In this document: piece by piece, positions 7,091 through 17,303 of the stretch
Layout: each line of letters opens with the position of its first letter
Position numbering within the stretch: position 1 is the stretch's first letter
Source of the DNA: an uncultured Eubacteriales bacterium
GTDB lineage: Bacteria > Bacillota > Clostridia > Oscillospirales > Acutalibacteraceae
Direction: 5' to 3'
Length of the DNA: 64,000 nt
NCBI GenBank assembly: GCA_934486455.1
Contig: CAKSPR010000001.1
Span: 1-64,000, forward strand
Made by a program: the position numbers and the translations under genes
Notes under the pieces: model-generated
What the model saw: the letters and a program-made list of their open reading frames with translations, nothing else
What the model was told of the DNA's origin: nothing
Databases searched by the model: none

Positions 7091-9628
7091 TCATTTCTTG
7101 GCGTCAAACCATGTTTTTCCCGTGTGGCAGTCGACGGTCAGCGGAACCGAAAGCGCGGCGGCGTGCTCCATTTCGTGTTTTAATATTTCGGCCGCTTTTT
7201 GTGCCTCGCTTTCGGGGGCTTCAACAATCAGCTCGTCGTGTATCTGCAAAATCAGCCTTGCCGAAAGTCCCGCCTTTTCAAGTGCATTTTCGACATTTAT
7301 CATGGCAATCTTAATAATGTCGGCTGCCGTTCCCTGAATCGGCATATTACGCGCCACCCGCTCGCCGAAGGAACGGGTCACGGCTGCGGTTGCCGAAAGC
7401 TCGGGAAGCGGTCGGCGGCGGCCGAAAAGTGTCTCGACAAAGCCGTCCTTCTTGGCCTTTTCCACCGTCTTTTCCATATAATCGGCAACACCGCTGTATG
7501 TGTCCATATAATTTTTAATATAGCTTTTGGCCTCACCGAAGGAAATTTTAAGATCCTTCGACAGCGAAAAGGCCCCTATTCCGTACACAATTCCGAAATT
7601 GACCGCCTTGGCACGGGAACGCATAAGAGATGTGACCTCATTTTCGGGCACGCCGAAAACTCTGGCAGCCGTGGAGGTATGAATGTCCCCGCCCGACAAA
7701 AATGTGTCTATCATATGGCGGTCGTTTGCCATATGGGCAAGCACTCTCAGCTCGATCTGGGAATAGTCGGCGTCCACCAAAACACAGCCCTCTTTTGCCG
7801 CAAAAAACCTTCTCAGCTCCCGTCCAAGCTCTTTTCTGACAGGGATGTTTTGAAGATTGGGCTCGGAGGAGCTTATGCGGCCTGTGCGTGTCTCGGTCTG
7901 ATTAAAGGTGGAATGAATTCGTCCGTCGTCGGATATTACCGCCAAAAGCCCCTCCACATAGGTGGATTTTAGCTTGGCAAGCTGGCGGTATTCAAGAAGC
8001 GCTCCCACAGGGTGACAGTCCCGCAGCTCTTCAAGCACCTCGGCATTTGTGGAAAAGCCGCTTTTGGTCTTTTTCTTGGCGGGCAGTCCCAGCTTTACAA
8101 AAAGGGCGTCGGCAAGCTGCTTCGGGGAATTGAGATTAAATTCATATCCCACCGCCTCGTACACCGATTTTTCAAGCTCGGCTATCCTTCCGTTAAGGCT
8201 CCGGCCGAAGGCGCGTATATCCTCTGCATCCACAAGAAATCCCCGCTTTTCCATGTTGCTGAGCACAAGGGACAGGGGCATTTCGATATTTTTGAGAAGG
8301 TCTTTTTGTTTGTCGTCCGAAAGGCGCAGGCGCAACACCTCGTAAAGCTCGGGAAGAAGTGCCGCCGTTTTGGCCTCGGTTTCAAACTCTTTGGGGCAAT
8401 TTTTGAGGGTAAAGCCCTCTACCGAGTATTCCCCGCAAAGGCGCCCCGCCGAATAATCCGAGGCCGAGGGGTTTAAAAGGTATCCGCAAAGGTAGGTGTC
8501 GAAAACGGGGTTTTTGATATAAATACCCTGCTCGTAAAGGGATTTAAGGTCGTGTACCACCGCGGGAACGCTTGACGAAAGCAGTGCCTCCGCCGCCTGC
8601 CCCTTAAAAATTTTAACCTTACCGTCCGCCTTAATTGCAATGTGCAGTTCATTTTCGGCCAAAAACGGTACGGGAAAGAATATGTCTTTAATATCGGGTA
8701 CCTCTTCCGACATTTCCACCTCTGTCTCCCGATTTTCGGTCGATTTATCACGGGTCCCGCCGCTTTCGTTTTCAAGTCCCATGCGCTTTATAATTCTGAA
8801 AAGCTCAAGGGAGGCAAGCTTTCTTTTAAGGCCGCCGAAGTCGGGAGACACCGGCTCAAAGCTTATGTCATAAGGCACCTCACAGCATATTGTGCCGAGC
8901 TTTTTGCTCAGATATGCGTTGTCTTTGTCGTTTAAAAGCTTTTGCCTGACCCCCGCCTTTATTTCGGGAGAGTCGATGTTTTCATAGACCCCGTCGATAC
9001 TGCCGAATTTTGAGATAAGCGACAGGGCGGTTTTTTCTCCCACTCCCGCCACACCGGGGATATTGTCCGACTGGTCGCCCATAAGTCCCTTGACATCAAC
9101 AAGCTGTGACGGGGTAATCCCGTAATCGTCAAAAATCCTGCCCGGATCGTAAATGCGAAGCTCGGGCTGACCCGCCTTTGTGGCGGCCAGAAGCACGGTG
9201 GTGTTTTGCTCCACGAGCTGAAGGCTGTCGCGGTCTCCCGTGGCAATAAAGCACTCGTATTTCCTCTCCTTACAGAGCCTTGCGACCGTGCCGAGAAAAT
9301 CGTCGGCCTCGTATCCTTCCTTTTCAAGAACCGTAACTCCCCAAAGAGTCAGTATTTCCTTTAAAATCGGGAACTGCATGGTCAGTTCCTCGGGCTGGGG
9401 CTTTCGACCCGCCTTGTATTCGGCATAAATCTGTTTTCGAAAGGTGGGGGCTTTAAGGTCGAAGGCGGCAAATATTTTGTCGGACTCTACCTGCTCCTTC
9501 AGCTTTAAAAGGATGTTAAGAAATCCGTAAATTCCGTTGGTAAAGATGCCGTCCTTGGTTGAAAGCGAACGAATGCCGTAAAAGGCGCGGTTTAAAATGC
9601 TGTTGCCGTCAAGAATCAGAACTTTCAT
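7091..9628 (-). CDS. polA: DNA polymerase I
   Basis: This 845-residue family A polymerase has an N-terminal 5' nuclease (LILDGNSILNRAFYG, YEADDFLG, GLMGDQSDNIPGVAGVGEKT). A middle 3'-5' exonuclease-like domain looks degenerate because the usual DTET-type metal site is absent. The polymerase has motif A DADYSQIELRVLAH, motif B RAKAVNFGIVYG and motif C QIHDELIVE. It fills repair gaps and removes RNA primers. The start is the ATG with AAGGGG upstream. An upstream in-frame GTG is too close to that site. Loss of proofreading is common in Firmicutes PolA. Confidence 0.97.
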   Translation of the reverse strand: MKVLILDGNSILNRAFYGIRSLSTKDGIFTNGIYGFLNILLKLKEQVESDKIFAAFDLKAPTFRKQIYAEYKAGRKPQPEELTMQFPILKEILTLWGVTVLEKEGYEADDFLGTVARLCKERKYECFIATGDRDSLQLVEQNTTVLLAATKAGQPELRIYDPGRIFDDYGITPSQLVDVKGLMGDQSDNIPGVAGVGEKTALSLISKFGSIDGVYENIDSPEIKAGVRQKLLNDKDNAYLSKKLGTICCEVPYDISFEPVSPDFGGLKRKLASLELFRIIKRMGLENESGGTRDKSTENRETEVEMSEEVPDIKDIFFPVPFLAENELHIAIKADGKVKIFKGQAAEALLSSSVPAVVHDLKSLYEQGIYIKNPVFDTYLCGYLLNPSASDYSAGRLCGEYSVEGFTLKNCPKEFETEAKTAALLPELYEVLRLRLSDDKQKDLLKNIEMPLSLVLSNMEKRGFLVDAEDIRAFGRSLNGRIAELEKSVYEAVGYEFNLNSPKQLADALFVKLGLPAKKKTKSGFSTNAEVLEELRDCHPVGALLEYRQLAKLKSTYVEGLLAVISDDGRIHSTFNQTETRTGRISSSEPNLQNIPVRKELGRELRRFFAAKEGCVLVDADYSQIELRVLAHMANDRHMIDTFLSGGDIHTSTAARVFGVPENEVTSLMRSRAKAVNFGIVYGIGAFSLSKDLKISFGEAKSYIKNYMDTYSGVADYMEKTVEKAKKDGFVETLFGRRRPLPELSATAAVTRSFGERVARNMPIQGTAADIIKIAMINVENALEKAGLSARLILQIHDELIVEAPESEAQKAAEILKHEMEHAAALSVPLTVDCHTGKTWFDAKK

Positions 9629-9689
9629 TGACACTACCCCTTGTTATAATCGGGACAAAGCCGTTTTTAAAGCTTTGCCGCTGTAAAGC

Positions 9690-9731
9690 AAAGGCCGAAA
9701 AGGGCTCCGGCAAGGGGAGGTTTTCGGCCTT
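9690..9731 (-). terminator. Hairpin ending the nifS-nifU transcript
   Basis: An 11-bp stem (9691-9701 with 9721-9731) follows nifU on the minus strand, with a weak T-rich tail. It separates nifU from polA. Confidence 0.55.
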
Positions 9732-9795
9732 GATAATTTGATGTCCGGCTGTGCAGACCGCATCGGTTCGCCGACAGCCATGCCAAAACGGCAGC

Positions 9796-10239
9796 TTAGC
9801 CGTTACAGCAGTTTCCGTCGTTGCAGGCGGCGCATTTTTCCGACTTTGAGCCGAGCATGGGCTCGGGGTCGATTCCCTGACGCTTATAGTAGTCGGCAAT
9901 GGCGGCCTTGATCGACTGCTCGGCCAGCACCGAGCAATGAATCTTATGCGCCGGCAAACCTCCCAGCGCCTCGACAACAGCCTTGTTGGAAAGCTTTAAG
10001 GCCTCCTCAAGGGTGTGTCCCTTTATCATCTCGGTTGCAATAGAGCTGGTGGCAATGGCCGAGCCGCACCCATAGGTCTTGAATTTTACATCGGTGATGA
10101 CATTATCCTTGACCTTGATGTACATTTTCATGATGTCGCCGCATTTGGCGTTGCCCACCTCGCCGATTCCGTCGGCGTCGGGTATCTCGCCCACATTGCG
10201 GGGGTTTGTAAAGTGTTCCATAACCTGTTCGGTATACAT
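9796..10239 (-). CDS. nifU: Iron-sulfur scaffold protein NifU/IscU family
   Basis: The 147-residue protein is an IscU-like scaffold on which Fe-S clusters are assembled. It has the three ligand cysteines in GNAKCGD, GCGSAIATSS and HCSVLAEQ. It ends in an unusual Cys-rich tail CAACNDGNCCNG, seen in some clostridial NifU-like proteins. The start is the ATG nine bases after AGGAG. An in-frame TTG three codons earlier is less likely. It lies 52 bp behind nifS, forming the housekeeping cluster-assembly operon that the many Fe-S enzymes in this window would need. No IscR-type regulator is adjacent. Confidence 0.93.
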   Translation of the reverse strand: MYTEQVMEHFTNPRNVGEIPDADGIGEVGNAKCGDIMKMYIKVKDNVITDVKFKTYGCGSAIATSSIATEMIKGHTLEEALKLSNKAVVEALGGLPAHKIHCSVLAEQSIKAAIADYYKRQGIDPEPMLGSKSEKCAACNDGNCCNG

Positions 10240-10291
10240 ATATTTCAACTCCTGTTCTTGTGTCTTTTGCGATTTTTACCGTATCTTCGGT

Positions 10292-11485
10292 TTACTTGTT
10301 TTCCTGCTCCTGCTTTTTAATTCTCTCCCAAAGGGGCGACATGGAACGAAGCCTCTCGATTATGGGAGGAAGGCATTCGAGAATATAATCGGCATCCTCC
10401 ATTGTGTTGCCGTCAGAGAAGGAAAGACGGAGCGAGCCGTGAGCCACCTCGTGGGGAAGGCCGATGGCAAGAAGCACATGGCTGGGATCGAGAGAGCCGG
10501 ATGTGCAGGCCGAGCCCGAGGAAGCACATACGCCCTTGAGGTCAAGCATGAGAAGCAGCGATTCACCCTCTATCCCCTCAAAGCACATGTTGATGTTGCC
10601 GGGGAGACGGTGTTCAAGACTGCCGTTGACTCTCGAACGCTCGATTTTGAGTGCCTCGGTTATAAAATGTTTTTGTATTTCGCGAAGCTTCCTGTTCTTG
10701 GCTTCCATTCCTGCGGCGGCAAGGGTAATGGCCTCGCCAAGTCCCACGATACCGGGGACATTTTCGGTTCCGGCGCGGCGGTTTTTCTCCTGAGCGCCTC
10801 CGTCAATAAGGTTTTCGGGGCGCACGCCCTTGCGAATGTAGAGAGCGCCCACGCCTTTGGGCCCGTGGAACTTATGTGCCGAAAGGGACAGCATATCTAT
10901 ATTCATTTCGTTAACATCTATCTTAACATTTCCCACCGCCTGAACTGCGTCGGTGTGGAAAAGTACGCCGTGCTTTTTGCAAACGGCGCCGATCTCGGCA
11001 ATGGGCTGAACCGTGCCGATCTCGTTGTTGGCAAACATGACCGTCACAAGGGCGGTATCCTCTCTGATTGCCGCTTCAAGCTCGTCCACCCGCACAAGGC
11101 CGTCCTCGTGAACCGGAAGAAGGGTTATGTCAAATCCGAAATCCTTTTCAAGAAATTTAAGGGTGTGAAGCACGGCATGATGCTCGAAAGCGGTGGAGAT
11201 AATGTGTTTTTTGCCTTTTTTCATAAGAGCAAAGGCGGTGCCCTTTATGGCCCAGTTATCGGCTTCGCTGCCGCCCGAGGTAAAGAAAATTTCTCCCGGT
11301 GCCGCGCCGAAGACCGCAGCGACCTTTTCTCTCGCCGTCTCTACCGCGGTTTTGGTCTTGTCGCTGATGCGGTAAAGGCTTGAGGGGTTTCCGTAGTACT
11401 CGGTGAGATAGGGCATCATTGCGTCAAGCACCGGCTTGGAAAGCTCGGTGGTGGCCGCGTTGTCCGCGTAAACAAATCTGCTCAT
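10292..11485 (-). CDS. nifS: Cysteine desulfurase NifS/IscS
   Basis: The 397-residue PLP enzyme removes sulfur from cysteine and passes it to the NifU scaffold. The N-terminus reads [18 protein letters not shown]. The PLP lysine is in [10 protein letters not shown], His in FEHHAVL, and the persulfide cysteine in SSGSACTSG. Length and motifs match group I desulfurases. It has its own upstream promoter and is followed by nifU. The ATG start is preceded by AAAAGGGAGGAC. Confidence 0.96.
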   Translation of the reverse strand: MSRFVYADNAATTELSKPVLDAMMPYLTEYYGNPSSLYRISDKTKTAVETAREKVAAVFGAAPGEIFFTSGGSEADNWAIKGTAFALMKKGKKHIISTAFEHHAVLHTLKFLEKDFGFDITLLPVHEDGLVRVDELEAAIREDTALVTVMFANNEIGTVQPIAEIGAVCKKHGVLFHTDAVQAVGNVKIDVNEMNIDMLSLSAHKFHGPKGVGALYIRKGVRPENLIDGGAQEKNRRAGTENVPGIVGLGEAITLAAAGMEAKNRKLREIQKHFITEALKIERSRVNGSLEHRLPGNINMCFEGIEGESLLLMLDLKGVCASSGSACTSGSLDPSHVLLAIGLPHEVAHGSLRLSFSDGNTMEDADYILECLPPIIERLRSMSPLWERIKKQEQENK

Positions 11486-11608
11486 TTTAAGTCCTCCCTT
11501 TTAAAACAGATCTCAATGCTGATGTCGGTCGGTTTTTTTAACGACCCACAAGCTTAAACACCGACCGTGTCGGCGGTAATAATATAAGCTCGGTTTTCAC
11601 CAACGCTT

Positions 11609-11637
11609 ATTATATCACGGGCATTTATAAAATACAA
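11609..11637 (-). promoter_or_regulatory. Promoter of nifS-nifU
   Basis: The minus strand has TTGTAT (11632-11637) and TATAAT (11609-11614) with 17 bp between and an extended -10 TG. The leader is about 115 nt. Confidence 0.75.
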
Positions 11638-11682
11638 GCAGTTTAAAGTAATTTAATAAAATAAATTAGCGCTTGCTAACCG

Positions 11683-11749
11683 CCGCTTGCCGAAAAGCAT
11701 AGTATTTCGCTATGCTTTCGCTTTTTTTAGTGCATTTTTCGGTAAGCGG
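11683..11749. repeat. Nested hairpins between nifS and secA
   Basis: An inner 6-bp hairpin (11697-11702 with 11710-11715) is followed by TTTCGCTTTTTTT on the plus strand. It is enclosed by a longer imperfect inverted repeat (11683-11696 with 11736-11749). The inner part resembles a terminator although no plus-strand gene precedes it. Beyond it, 11750-11968 holds repeated CGCTTTTCGGGG words and no gene. Confidence 0.55.
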
Positions 11750-11968
11750 GTGCTTTTCGGGGCGCTTTTCGGGGCGCTTGTGCCGTTGCTTTAACGGCGA
11801 CCGTTAAAGGCTTTTTGCATTTGCCCGGCTGCAGTTTTTAAAACAAATCCTTCTAAAGAGCCGCTCGGGCATGTCTCCTCTGCGGCCGTTTGCAGACCCC
11901 GTAAAAAGCCTCTTTGCACCCGCGAAGGCGTATGCAAAAACCCGCAGATTCAATTCACATCAAAAAAC

Positions 11969-11997
11969 TTGCAATATGCGCCGAAATGTAGTATACT
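11969..11997 (+). promoter_or_regulatory. Promoter of secA
   Basis: TTGCAA (11969-11974) and TATACT (11992-11997) are separated by 17 bp. The leader is about 35 nt to the start codon. Confidence 0.75.
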
Positions 11998-12038
11998 ATC
12001 AAATATTATAATAGACATTACTGTCGGGAGAAATACTT

Positions 12039-14777
12039 ATGAATATATTATCTGCATTTTTCGGAAACTACAGCAAGCGCGAGCTTAAAAAAATCGCTCC
12101 GCTGACAAATAAGGTTCTTGCCCTTGAAGAGAAGTATTCGGCCATGTCCGACGAGGAGCTTAAAGGACAGACGCAGGTGCTTAAAGACCGCCTTTCAAAG
12201 GGTGAAACTCAGGACGACATTTTGCCCGACGCCTTTGCCGTTTGCCGCGAGGCGGCGTGGAGAGTTCTTGAGATGAAGCACTTTCCCGTTCAGATAACCG
12301 GCGGTATCGTCCTTCACCAGGGACGGATAAGCGAAATGAAGACCGGCGAAGGCAAGACCCTTGTGGCCACCCTCCCCGCATACCTCAACGCCCTTTCGGG
12401 AAAAGGGGTGCACATCGTCACGGTCAACGACTATCTCGCCCGCCGCGACTCGGAATGGATGGGCAAGGTATATAAATATCTCGGCCTCAAGGTCGGTCTT
12501 ATCGTCCACGGCCTTTCAAACGAAGAAAGAAGAGAGGCCTATGCCGCCGACATCACCTACGGCACCAACAACGAAATGGGCTTCGACTACCTCCGCGACA
12601 ACATGGTCATAAGGCTCGAACAGAAGGTACAGCGGGGACACAATTTCGCCATCGTCGATGAGGTCGACTCAATCCTCATAGACGAGGCCAGAACTCCCCT
12701 CATCATCTCGGGGCAGGGCGAGAAATCCACCGATCTTTACGAAAAAGCCGACAAATTTGCCCGCACCCTTAAAATGACCAAAATAAAGGAGGTCGACTCC
12801 AAGGAGGACATCGACGAAAAATACGAGGGCGACTACATAGTCGACGAAAAGGCAAAAACCGCCACCCTCACCCCCGAGGGAGTAAAAAAGGCCGAAAGAT
12901 ACTTTAATGTCGAAAATCTTTCGGACATGGAAAACAACACTCTGCTCCACCACATCAATCAGGCCATCAAGGCTCACGGCATCATGCACCTTGATGTCGA
13001 CTATGTGGTCAAGGACGGAGAGGTCATAATCGTCGACGAATTCACCGGCCGTCTCATGTTCGGCCGCCGCTACAACGAGGGACTTCACCAGGCAATAGAG
13101 GCCAAGGAAGGGGTAAAGGTCGAGCACGAATCTAAAACCCTTGCCACCATCACCTTCCAGAATTACTTCCGTCTTTACAACAAGCTTTCGGGTATGACAG
13201 GTACCGCCCTTACCGAGCAGGAGGAATTCAATGACATCTACAACCTCGATATAATCGAAATTCCCACCAACAAGCCCCTTGCCAGAATCGACGAGCACGA
13301 CTGGGTTTTCAAAACCGAGCAGGCCAAATTTAACGCGGTTATCGACGAGATAATCGCCGCCCACGAAAAGGGTCAGCCCGTCCTTGTCGGTACCATTTCC
13401 ATCGAAAAATCCGAGCATTTAAGCAAGCTTTTGTCCCGCAGAGGCATTAAGCACGAGGTGTTAAACGCCAAATACCACGAAAAGGAAGCGGGCATCATCG
13501 CCCAGGCCGGAAAATTCGGCGCCGTCACCATCGCCACCAACATGGCCGGACGAGGCACCGACATTATGCTCGGCGGCAACGCCGAATATCTCGCCAAATC
13601 CGACATGAGAAAGCAGGATTTTGACGAGGAGGAGATCGACAAGGCCACCAGCTACTTCGAAACCGACGACGAATCGGTGCTTGCCCTTCGAAAAACATAT
13701 GCCGACCTGCTCGAAAAGCACAAGGCCGAAATCGCCCCCGAGGCCGAAAAGGTAAGAGCGGCGGGCGGACTTTACATCATCGGCACCGAGCGGCACGATT
13801 CCCGCCGTATCGACAATCAGCTCAGAGGCCGTGCCGGCCGCCAGGGCGACCCCGGCCGCAGCCGTTTTTTCCTTTCTCTTGAGGACGATCTCATGAGACT
13901 TTTCGGCGGAGAGCGCCTCGGAAACATGTCCATGTTCCCCGACGATCAGCCCTTAGAGAGCAAAATGCTGACAAATGTCATCGAAAACGCTCAGCAAAAG
14001 GTCGAATCCCGCAACTTTGCCGCGAGAAAGAGCACTCTGGAATTCGACGATGTCATGAACCAGCAGAGAAACAAGATATATTCCCAGAGAGATCAGGTGC
14101 TTAACGGCGAGAGCATTAAGGACTCGGTTCTTAAAATGATTTCCGACACCGTAAACACCCATTGCTCCCTTTACCTCAACGACCCCAAGGTTCACGACAA
14201 CTGGAATTTGGATGGGCTTAAAAGCTACTTCCTCGGCTGGCTGACAACGCCGGAGGACTTCGACTTTACCCCCGAGCAGCTCGGAAACATCACCCCGGAG
14301 GAGATTGCAAAGGATCTGACCGACCGCGCATATGAAATATACGAGCAAAAGGAAGAGGAATTCGGTTCCGAGACCATGCGTGAGATCGAAAGAAACGTGC
14401 TTTTAAGATGCGTCGACCGTCACTGGATGGATCACATCGACGCCATGGATGAGCTGAGAAACGGCATTCATCTTCGTGCATATGCTCAGCACAACCCCAT
14501 TGTGGAATTCCGCAACGAAAGCTACGACATGTTCAACGCCATGAGCGAGGCCATTTGCGAAGACACCGCAAAGCTGATGCTTTCAATAAAGAAGGTCACC
14601 GAGGATGATCTTAAACGACGCGAGGCGGCCAGGATAACGGCCGAAAATGTGGGCGGCGGAGACACCAAGGGGCACACGGTGGTTAAAACCAAGTCTCAAA
14701 AGGTTGGCAGAAACGATCCCTGCCCCTGCGGAAGCGGAAAGAAATATAAAAAATGCTGCGGCCGTGACGACAGCTAA
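12039..14777 (+). CDS. secA: Preprotein translocase ATPase SecA
   Basis: The 912-residue motor drives protein export through SecYEG. It shows MKTGEGKT (Walker A), [20 protein letters not shown], the NMAGRGTDI and [11 protein letters not shown] helicase motifs, and the C-terminal zinc-binding tail [18 protein letters not shown]. The last feature marks full-length SecA able to bind SecB-like partners or ribosomes. A CGGGAG ribosome site precedes the ATG. It is probably co-transcribed with the downstream membrane protein, 104 bp away with no terminator between. Confidence 0.98.
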   Translation: MNILSAFFGNYSKRELKKIAPLTNKVLALEEKYSAMSDEELKGQTQVLKDRLSKGETQDDILPDAFAVCREAAWRVLEMKHFPVQITGGIVLHQGRISEMKTGEGKTLVATLPAYLNALSGKGVHIVTVNDYLARRDSEWMGKVYKYLGLKVGLIVHGLSNEERREAYAADITYGTNNEMGFDYLRDNMVIRLEQKVQRGHNFAIVDEVDSILIDEARTPLIISGQGEKSTDLYEKADKFARTLKMTKIKEVDSKEDIDEKYEGDYIVDEKAKTATLTPEGVKKAERYFNVENLSDMENNTLLHHINQAIKAHGIMHLDVDYVVKDGEVIIVDEFTGRLMFGRRYNEGLHQAIEAKEGVKVEHESKTLATITFQNYFRLYNKLSGMTGTALTEQEEFNDIYNLDIIEIPTNKPLARIDEHDWVFKTEQAKFNAVIDEIIAAHEKGQPVLVGTISIEKSEHLSKLLSRRGIKHEVLNAKYHEKEAGIIAQAGKFGAVTIATNMAGRGTDIMLGGNAEYLAKSDMRKQDFDEEEIDKATSYFETDDESVLALRKTYADLLEKHKAEIAPEAEKVRAAGGLYIIGTERHDSRRIDNQLRGRAGRQGDPGRSRFFLSLEDDLMRLFGGERLGNMSMFPDDQPLESKMLTNVIENAQQKVESRNFAARKSTLEFDDVMNQQRNKIYSQRDQVLNGESIKDSVLKMISDTVNTHCSLYLNDPKVHDNWNLDGLKSYFLGWLTTPEDFDFTPEQLGNITPEEIAKDLTDRAYEIYEQKEEEFGSETMREIERNVLLRCVDRHWMDHIDAMDELRNGIHLRAYAQHNPIVEFRNESYDMFNAMSEAICEDTAKLMLSIKKVTEDDLKRREAARITAENVGGGDTKGHTVVKTKSQKVGRNDPCPCGSGKKYKKCCGRDDS

Positions 14778-14881
14778 GCCCGCCCCGTCAGAAAACTGCG
14801 GCGAAAAAGCGCAAAGCGCAGCCGCCGAAAAAATATAAAAAATTTTATTAACAGAAATAAAAAAGGAGAGATTATTCTTTT

Positions 14882-16333
14882 ATGGATGACCCCGGAAACT
14901 TAATAGGCAAGCTGATTTTACTGCTCATACTGATTTTACTCAACGCCTTTTTTGCCATGAGCGAGATCGCCATAATTTCGCTTAACGACGCCAAGATCGA
15001 CAAAATGGCCGAGGAGGGCCACAAAAAAGCCAAAAAGGTGGTTAAGCTTACCGAAAACTCCGCCGCCTTTCTTTCGACCATACAGATCGGAGTTACCCTT
15101 GCGGGATTTCTGACCTCGGCATCGGCCTCCCAGACCTTTGTGGACAAATTCGGAGACACCCTTGTACGCTGGTTCGGAGACTTCGGACAGAGCCATGCAG
15201 GCTTTTTAAACGGCCTTTCTTTGGTTGTTGTAACGATCATTATATCCTATTTTTCCCTTGTGCTGGGCGAGCTTGTGCCCAAAAGACTTGCCATTCAAAA
15301 CCCCGAAAAGGTCTCCTTTGCGGTGGTGGGCATACTTCTTTTTGTCAGAAAGGTAATGAGTCCGTTTATCGCGCTGCTTTCGGCCTCCACAAATCTTGTG
15401 GTAAGAATTTTCGGCATAGACCCGGGCGACGAGCCTGAAAATGTCACCGAGGAAGAAATACGCATGATGGTCGATGTTGGCGAGGAAAAGGGCGTTATCG
15501 AGGAAAGTCAAAAGGAAATGATAAACAACATTTTCGAGTTTGACGACACCTCGGTGGACGAAATTATGACCCACCGCACCGATGTTGTGGCGGTGGAGAT
15601 AACCGACAGCATAGACGACGCCGTTAAGGTGGCGGTAGAAGAAGGCTTTTCGAGAATTCCCGTTTTCGAGGACGACCTCGACAACATCGTGGGGGTCATT
15701 TATGTTAAAGACCTTTTGCCCTATGTGGGAAGCAGCATTCCCTCGGAGGACAGCATTTCTCAAAAAATGCGGGAGGTGTATTTTGTTCCCGAATCGAAAA
15801 ACTGCCGCGACCTTTTCACCGAAATGACCGAAAAACGCATACAGCTTGCGGTGGTGGTTGACGAATACGGCGGGACGGCCGGAATAGTGACCATGGAGGA
15901 TCTTATCGAAACCATTGTCGGCAATATACGCGACGAATACGACGATGAGGACGAGGATATAGAGCAGCTTTCGGAAAATGTTTTCACGGTCGACGGGGTT
16001 ATCGACATCGACGAGCTTTCGGAAAAGCTTGGCAGGGAACTGCCCGAGGGAGATTACGACACCCTTGCGGGGCTGATAATGACAAAGCTCGGCTATATCC
16101 CAAAAGAAAACGAGCATCCCACGGTTGAGGCCGCCCACACCCTTTTCACCGTCGAAGAGGTCAACGAACGGCGAATCGAAAAGGTGAGGGTGGAAAAGCT
16201 GCCTATTCCCGAGGAGGAGCAGGAGAACGAACGGGAGCAAAAGCCTGCAAAAAGCGAAAAGAACGACAAATCCAACCAACCTGAAAAGGCCGATAAAAAC
16301 GGCAAAAAGGAAGGCGCGGGAAAGGACGATTGA
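14882..16333 (+). CDS. Hemolysin-family (CNNM/CorC) membrane protein with CBS pair
   Basis: This 483-residue protein has an N-terminal DUF21/CNNM transmembrane domain (NAFFAMSEIAIISLNDAK, LGELVPKRLAIQNPEK). A tandem CBS domain follows at about residues 215-330 (TVDEIMTHRTDVVAV, VVDEYGGTAGIVTMEDL), then a CorC/HlyC domain at about 345-425. Relatives are tied to divalent cation transport or tolerance, and the hemolysin label is historical. The last 40 residues are a Lys/Glu-rich tail unlikely to fold. The start has AGGAGAG at a somewhat long spacing. Confidence 0.9.
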   Translation: MDDPGNLIGKLILLLILILLNAFFAMSEIAIISLNDAKIDKMAEEGHKKAKKVVKLTENSAAFLSTIQIGVTLAGFLTSASASQTFVDKFGDTLVRWFGDFGQSHAGFLNGLSLVVVTIIISYFSLVLGELVPKRLAIQNPEKVSFAVVGILLFVRKVMSPFIALLSASTNLVVRIFGIDPGDEPENVTEEEIRMMVDVGEEKGVIEESQKEMINNIFEFDDTSVDEIMTHRTDVVAVEITDSIDDAVKVAVEEGFSRIPVFEDDLDNIVGVIYVKDLLPYVGSSIPSEDSISQKMREVYFVPESKNCRDLFTEMTEKRIQLAVVVDEYGGTAGIVTMEDLIETIVGNIRDEYDDEDEDIEQLSENVFTVDGVIDIDELSEKLGRELPEGDYDTLAGLIMTKLGYIPKENEHPTVEAAHTLFTVEEVNERRIEKVRVEKLPIPEEEQENEREQKPAKSEKNDKSNQPEKADKNGKKEGAGKDD

Positions 16334-16390
16334 CCGACCTTTCCTTCCGTAACTGCCTTGCCGTGTAAGTCAGAATTATAAAACAAACAT

Positions 16391-16440
16391 CGCCGCAGAG
16401 CCGACGGAAAGCTATCCGTTTAAAATTCTGCGGCGTTGTT
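16391..16440 (+). terminator. Terminator after the CBS membrane protein
   Basis: A 9-bp stem (16391-16399 with 16427-16435) with an internal small hairpin is followed by TTGTTTTC. Confidence 0.65.
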
Positions 16441-16460
16441 TTCGATGAATTTGCAAAAAT

Positions 16461-16492
16461 AAAGACGGCTTTAAAAGCCGTCTTTTCTTTTT
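16461..16492. terminator. Bidirectional terminator
   Basis: A perfect 10-bp stem (16461-16470 with 16476-16485) is followed by TTCTTTTTTC on the plus strand and a T-rich tract on the minus strand. It lies between converging genes. Confidence 0.85.
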
Positions 16493-16524
16493 TCTTGAAA
16501 AAGCTGCCGCTTGCTCAAAATCGG

Positions 16525-17232
16525 TCAGGTAGTCTCAAGGAAATCCAGTACCGCCCGATTAAATTCCTTGGGACGCCTGTTTGCGATAAAATGGTCGCCT
16601 TTTATAAGGACAAGGCGGCTGTTTTTAATGCTGCTTTGTATGAGCCTTGTGTGCTTGCGTTTGACCATATCATTTGTCCCTGCGATGACCAAAACCGGCA
16701 TTTTAAGCCGTTCAAGGCTTTCCTTGGAAATGTGCGGCTCGTTTACCATAAGTCCCAGCATCTCGGCGTTGGCTTTGGCTCGGTCGCTTTTTTTCGCAAA
16801 GGCGCGGGCGAGGCAGTACCCAAGCTCTATGGGCAGCTGAACGGACGGCTTTATGCCCTTTGGGAAAAGATTTGCGCCGTTTAAAACAAGGCGGGTAACC
16901 ATTTCGGGATGGGTAAGAGCAAAGAGGAGGGCGATGTTGCCTCCGTCCGAAAAGCCGAGAATGTCGGCGGTTTCTATGCCGTGAGACTTCATAAAATCAT
17001 AAAGATCGTCGGCAAAGGTATTAAGGGAAAAGGACGCCTCTCCCCGAGGGGATTTCCCGTGGCCGCGGGTATCTATGGCGATGACCCTGCGGTGTTTGGC
17101 AAAGAAAGAGATCTGACCGTCGAAATATGTACAGTCCTCGCCGTTTCCGTGCAAAAGAATCAGGGGGTGTCCCTCTCCGACCGACTTATAAAAGAGCTTA
17201 AATGGAGTTTTTTGCTGTAAAGGTGGGGTCAT
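16525..17232 (-). CDS. Alpha/beta hydrolase
   Basis: The 235-residue protein has the alpha/beta hydrolase layout: oxyanion HGNGED, DTRGHGKSPRG, nucleophile elbow GFSDGG, acid in AGTNDMV and His in GDHFIAN. The catalytic triad is complete. Family members are esterases, lactonases or peptidases, and the substrate cannot be told from sequence. The start follows AGGACG. It lies 71 bp behind the MORN-repeat gene on the same strand without a clear terminator, so the two may share a transcript. Confidence 0.85.
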   Translation of the reverse strand: MTPPLQQKTPFKLFYKSVGEGHPLILLHGNGEDCTYFDGQISFFAKHRRVIAIDTRGHGKSPRGEASFSLNTFADDLYDFMKSHGIETADILGFSDGGNIALLFALTHPEMVTRLVLNGANLFPKGIKPSVQLPIELGYCLARAFAKKSDRAKANAEMLGLMVNEPHISKESLERLKMPVLVIAGTNDMVKRKHTRLIQSSIKNSRLVLIKGDHFIANRRPKEFNRAVLDFLETT

Positions 17233-17303
17233 TCTTTCGTCCTTTCGTTTTTTGTCGGCCGTCTGCCCGGCGCGAAAACGCCGTTAAAAAAATCTTACGA
17301 AAT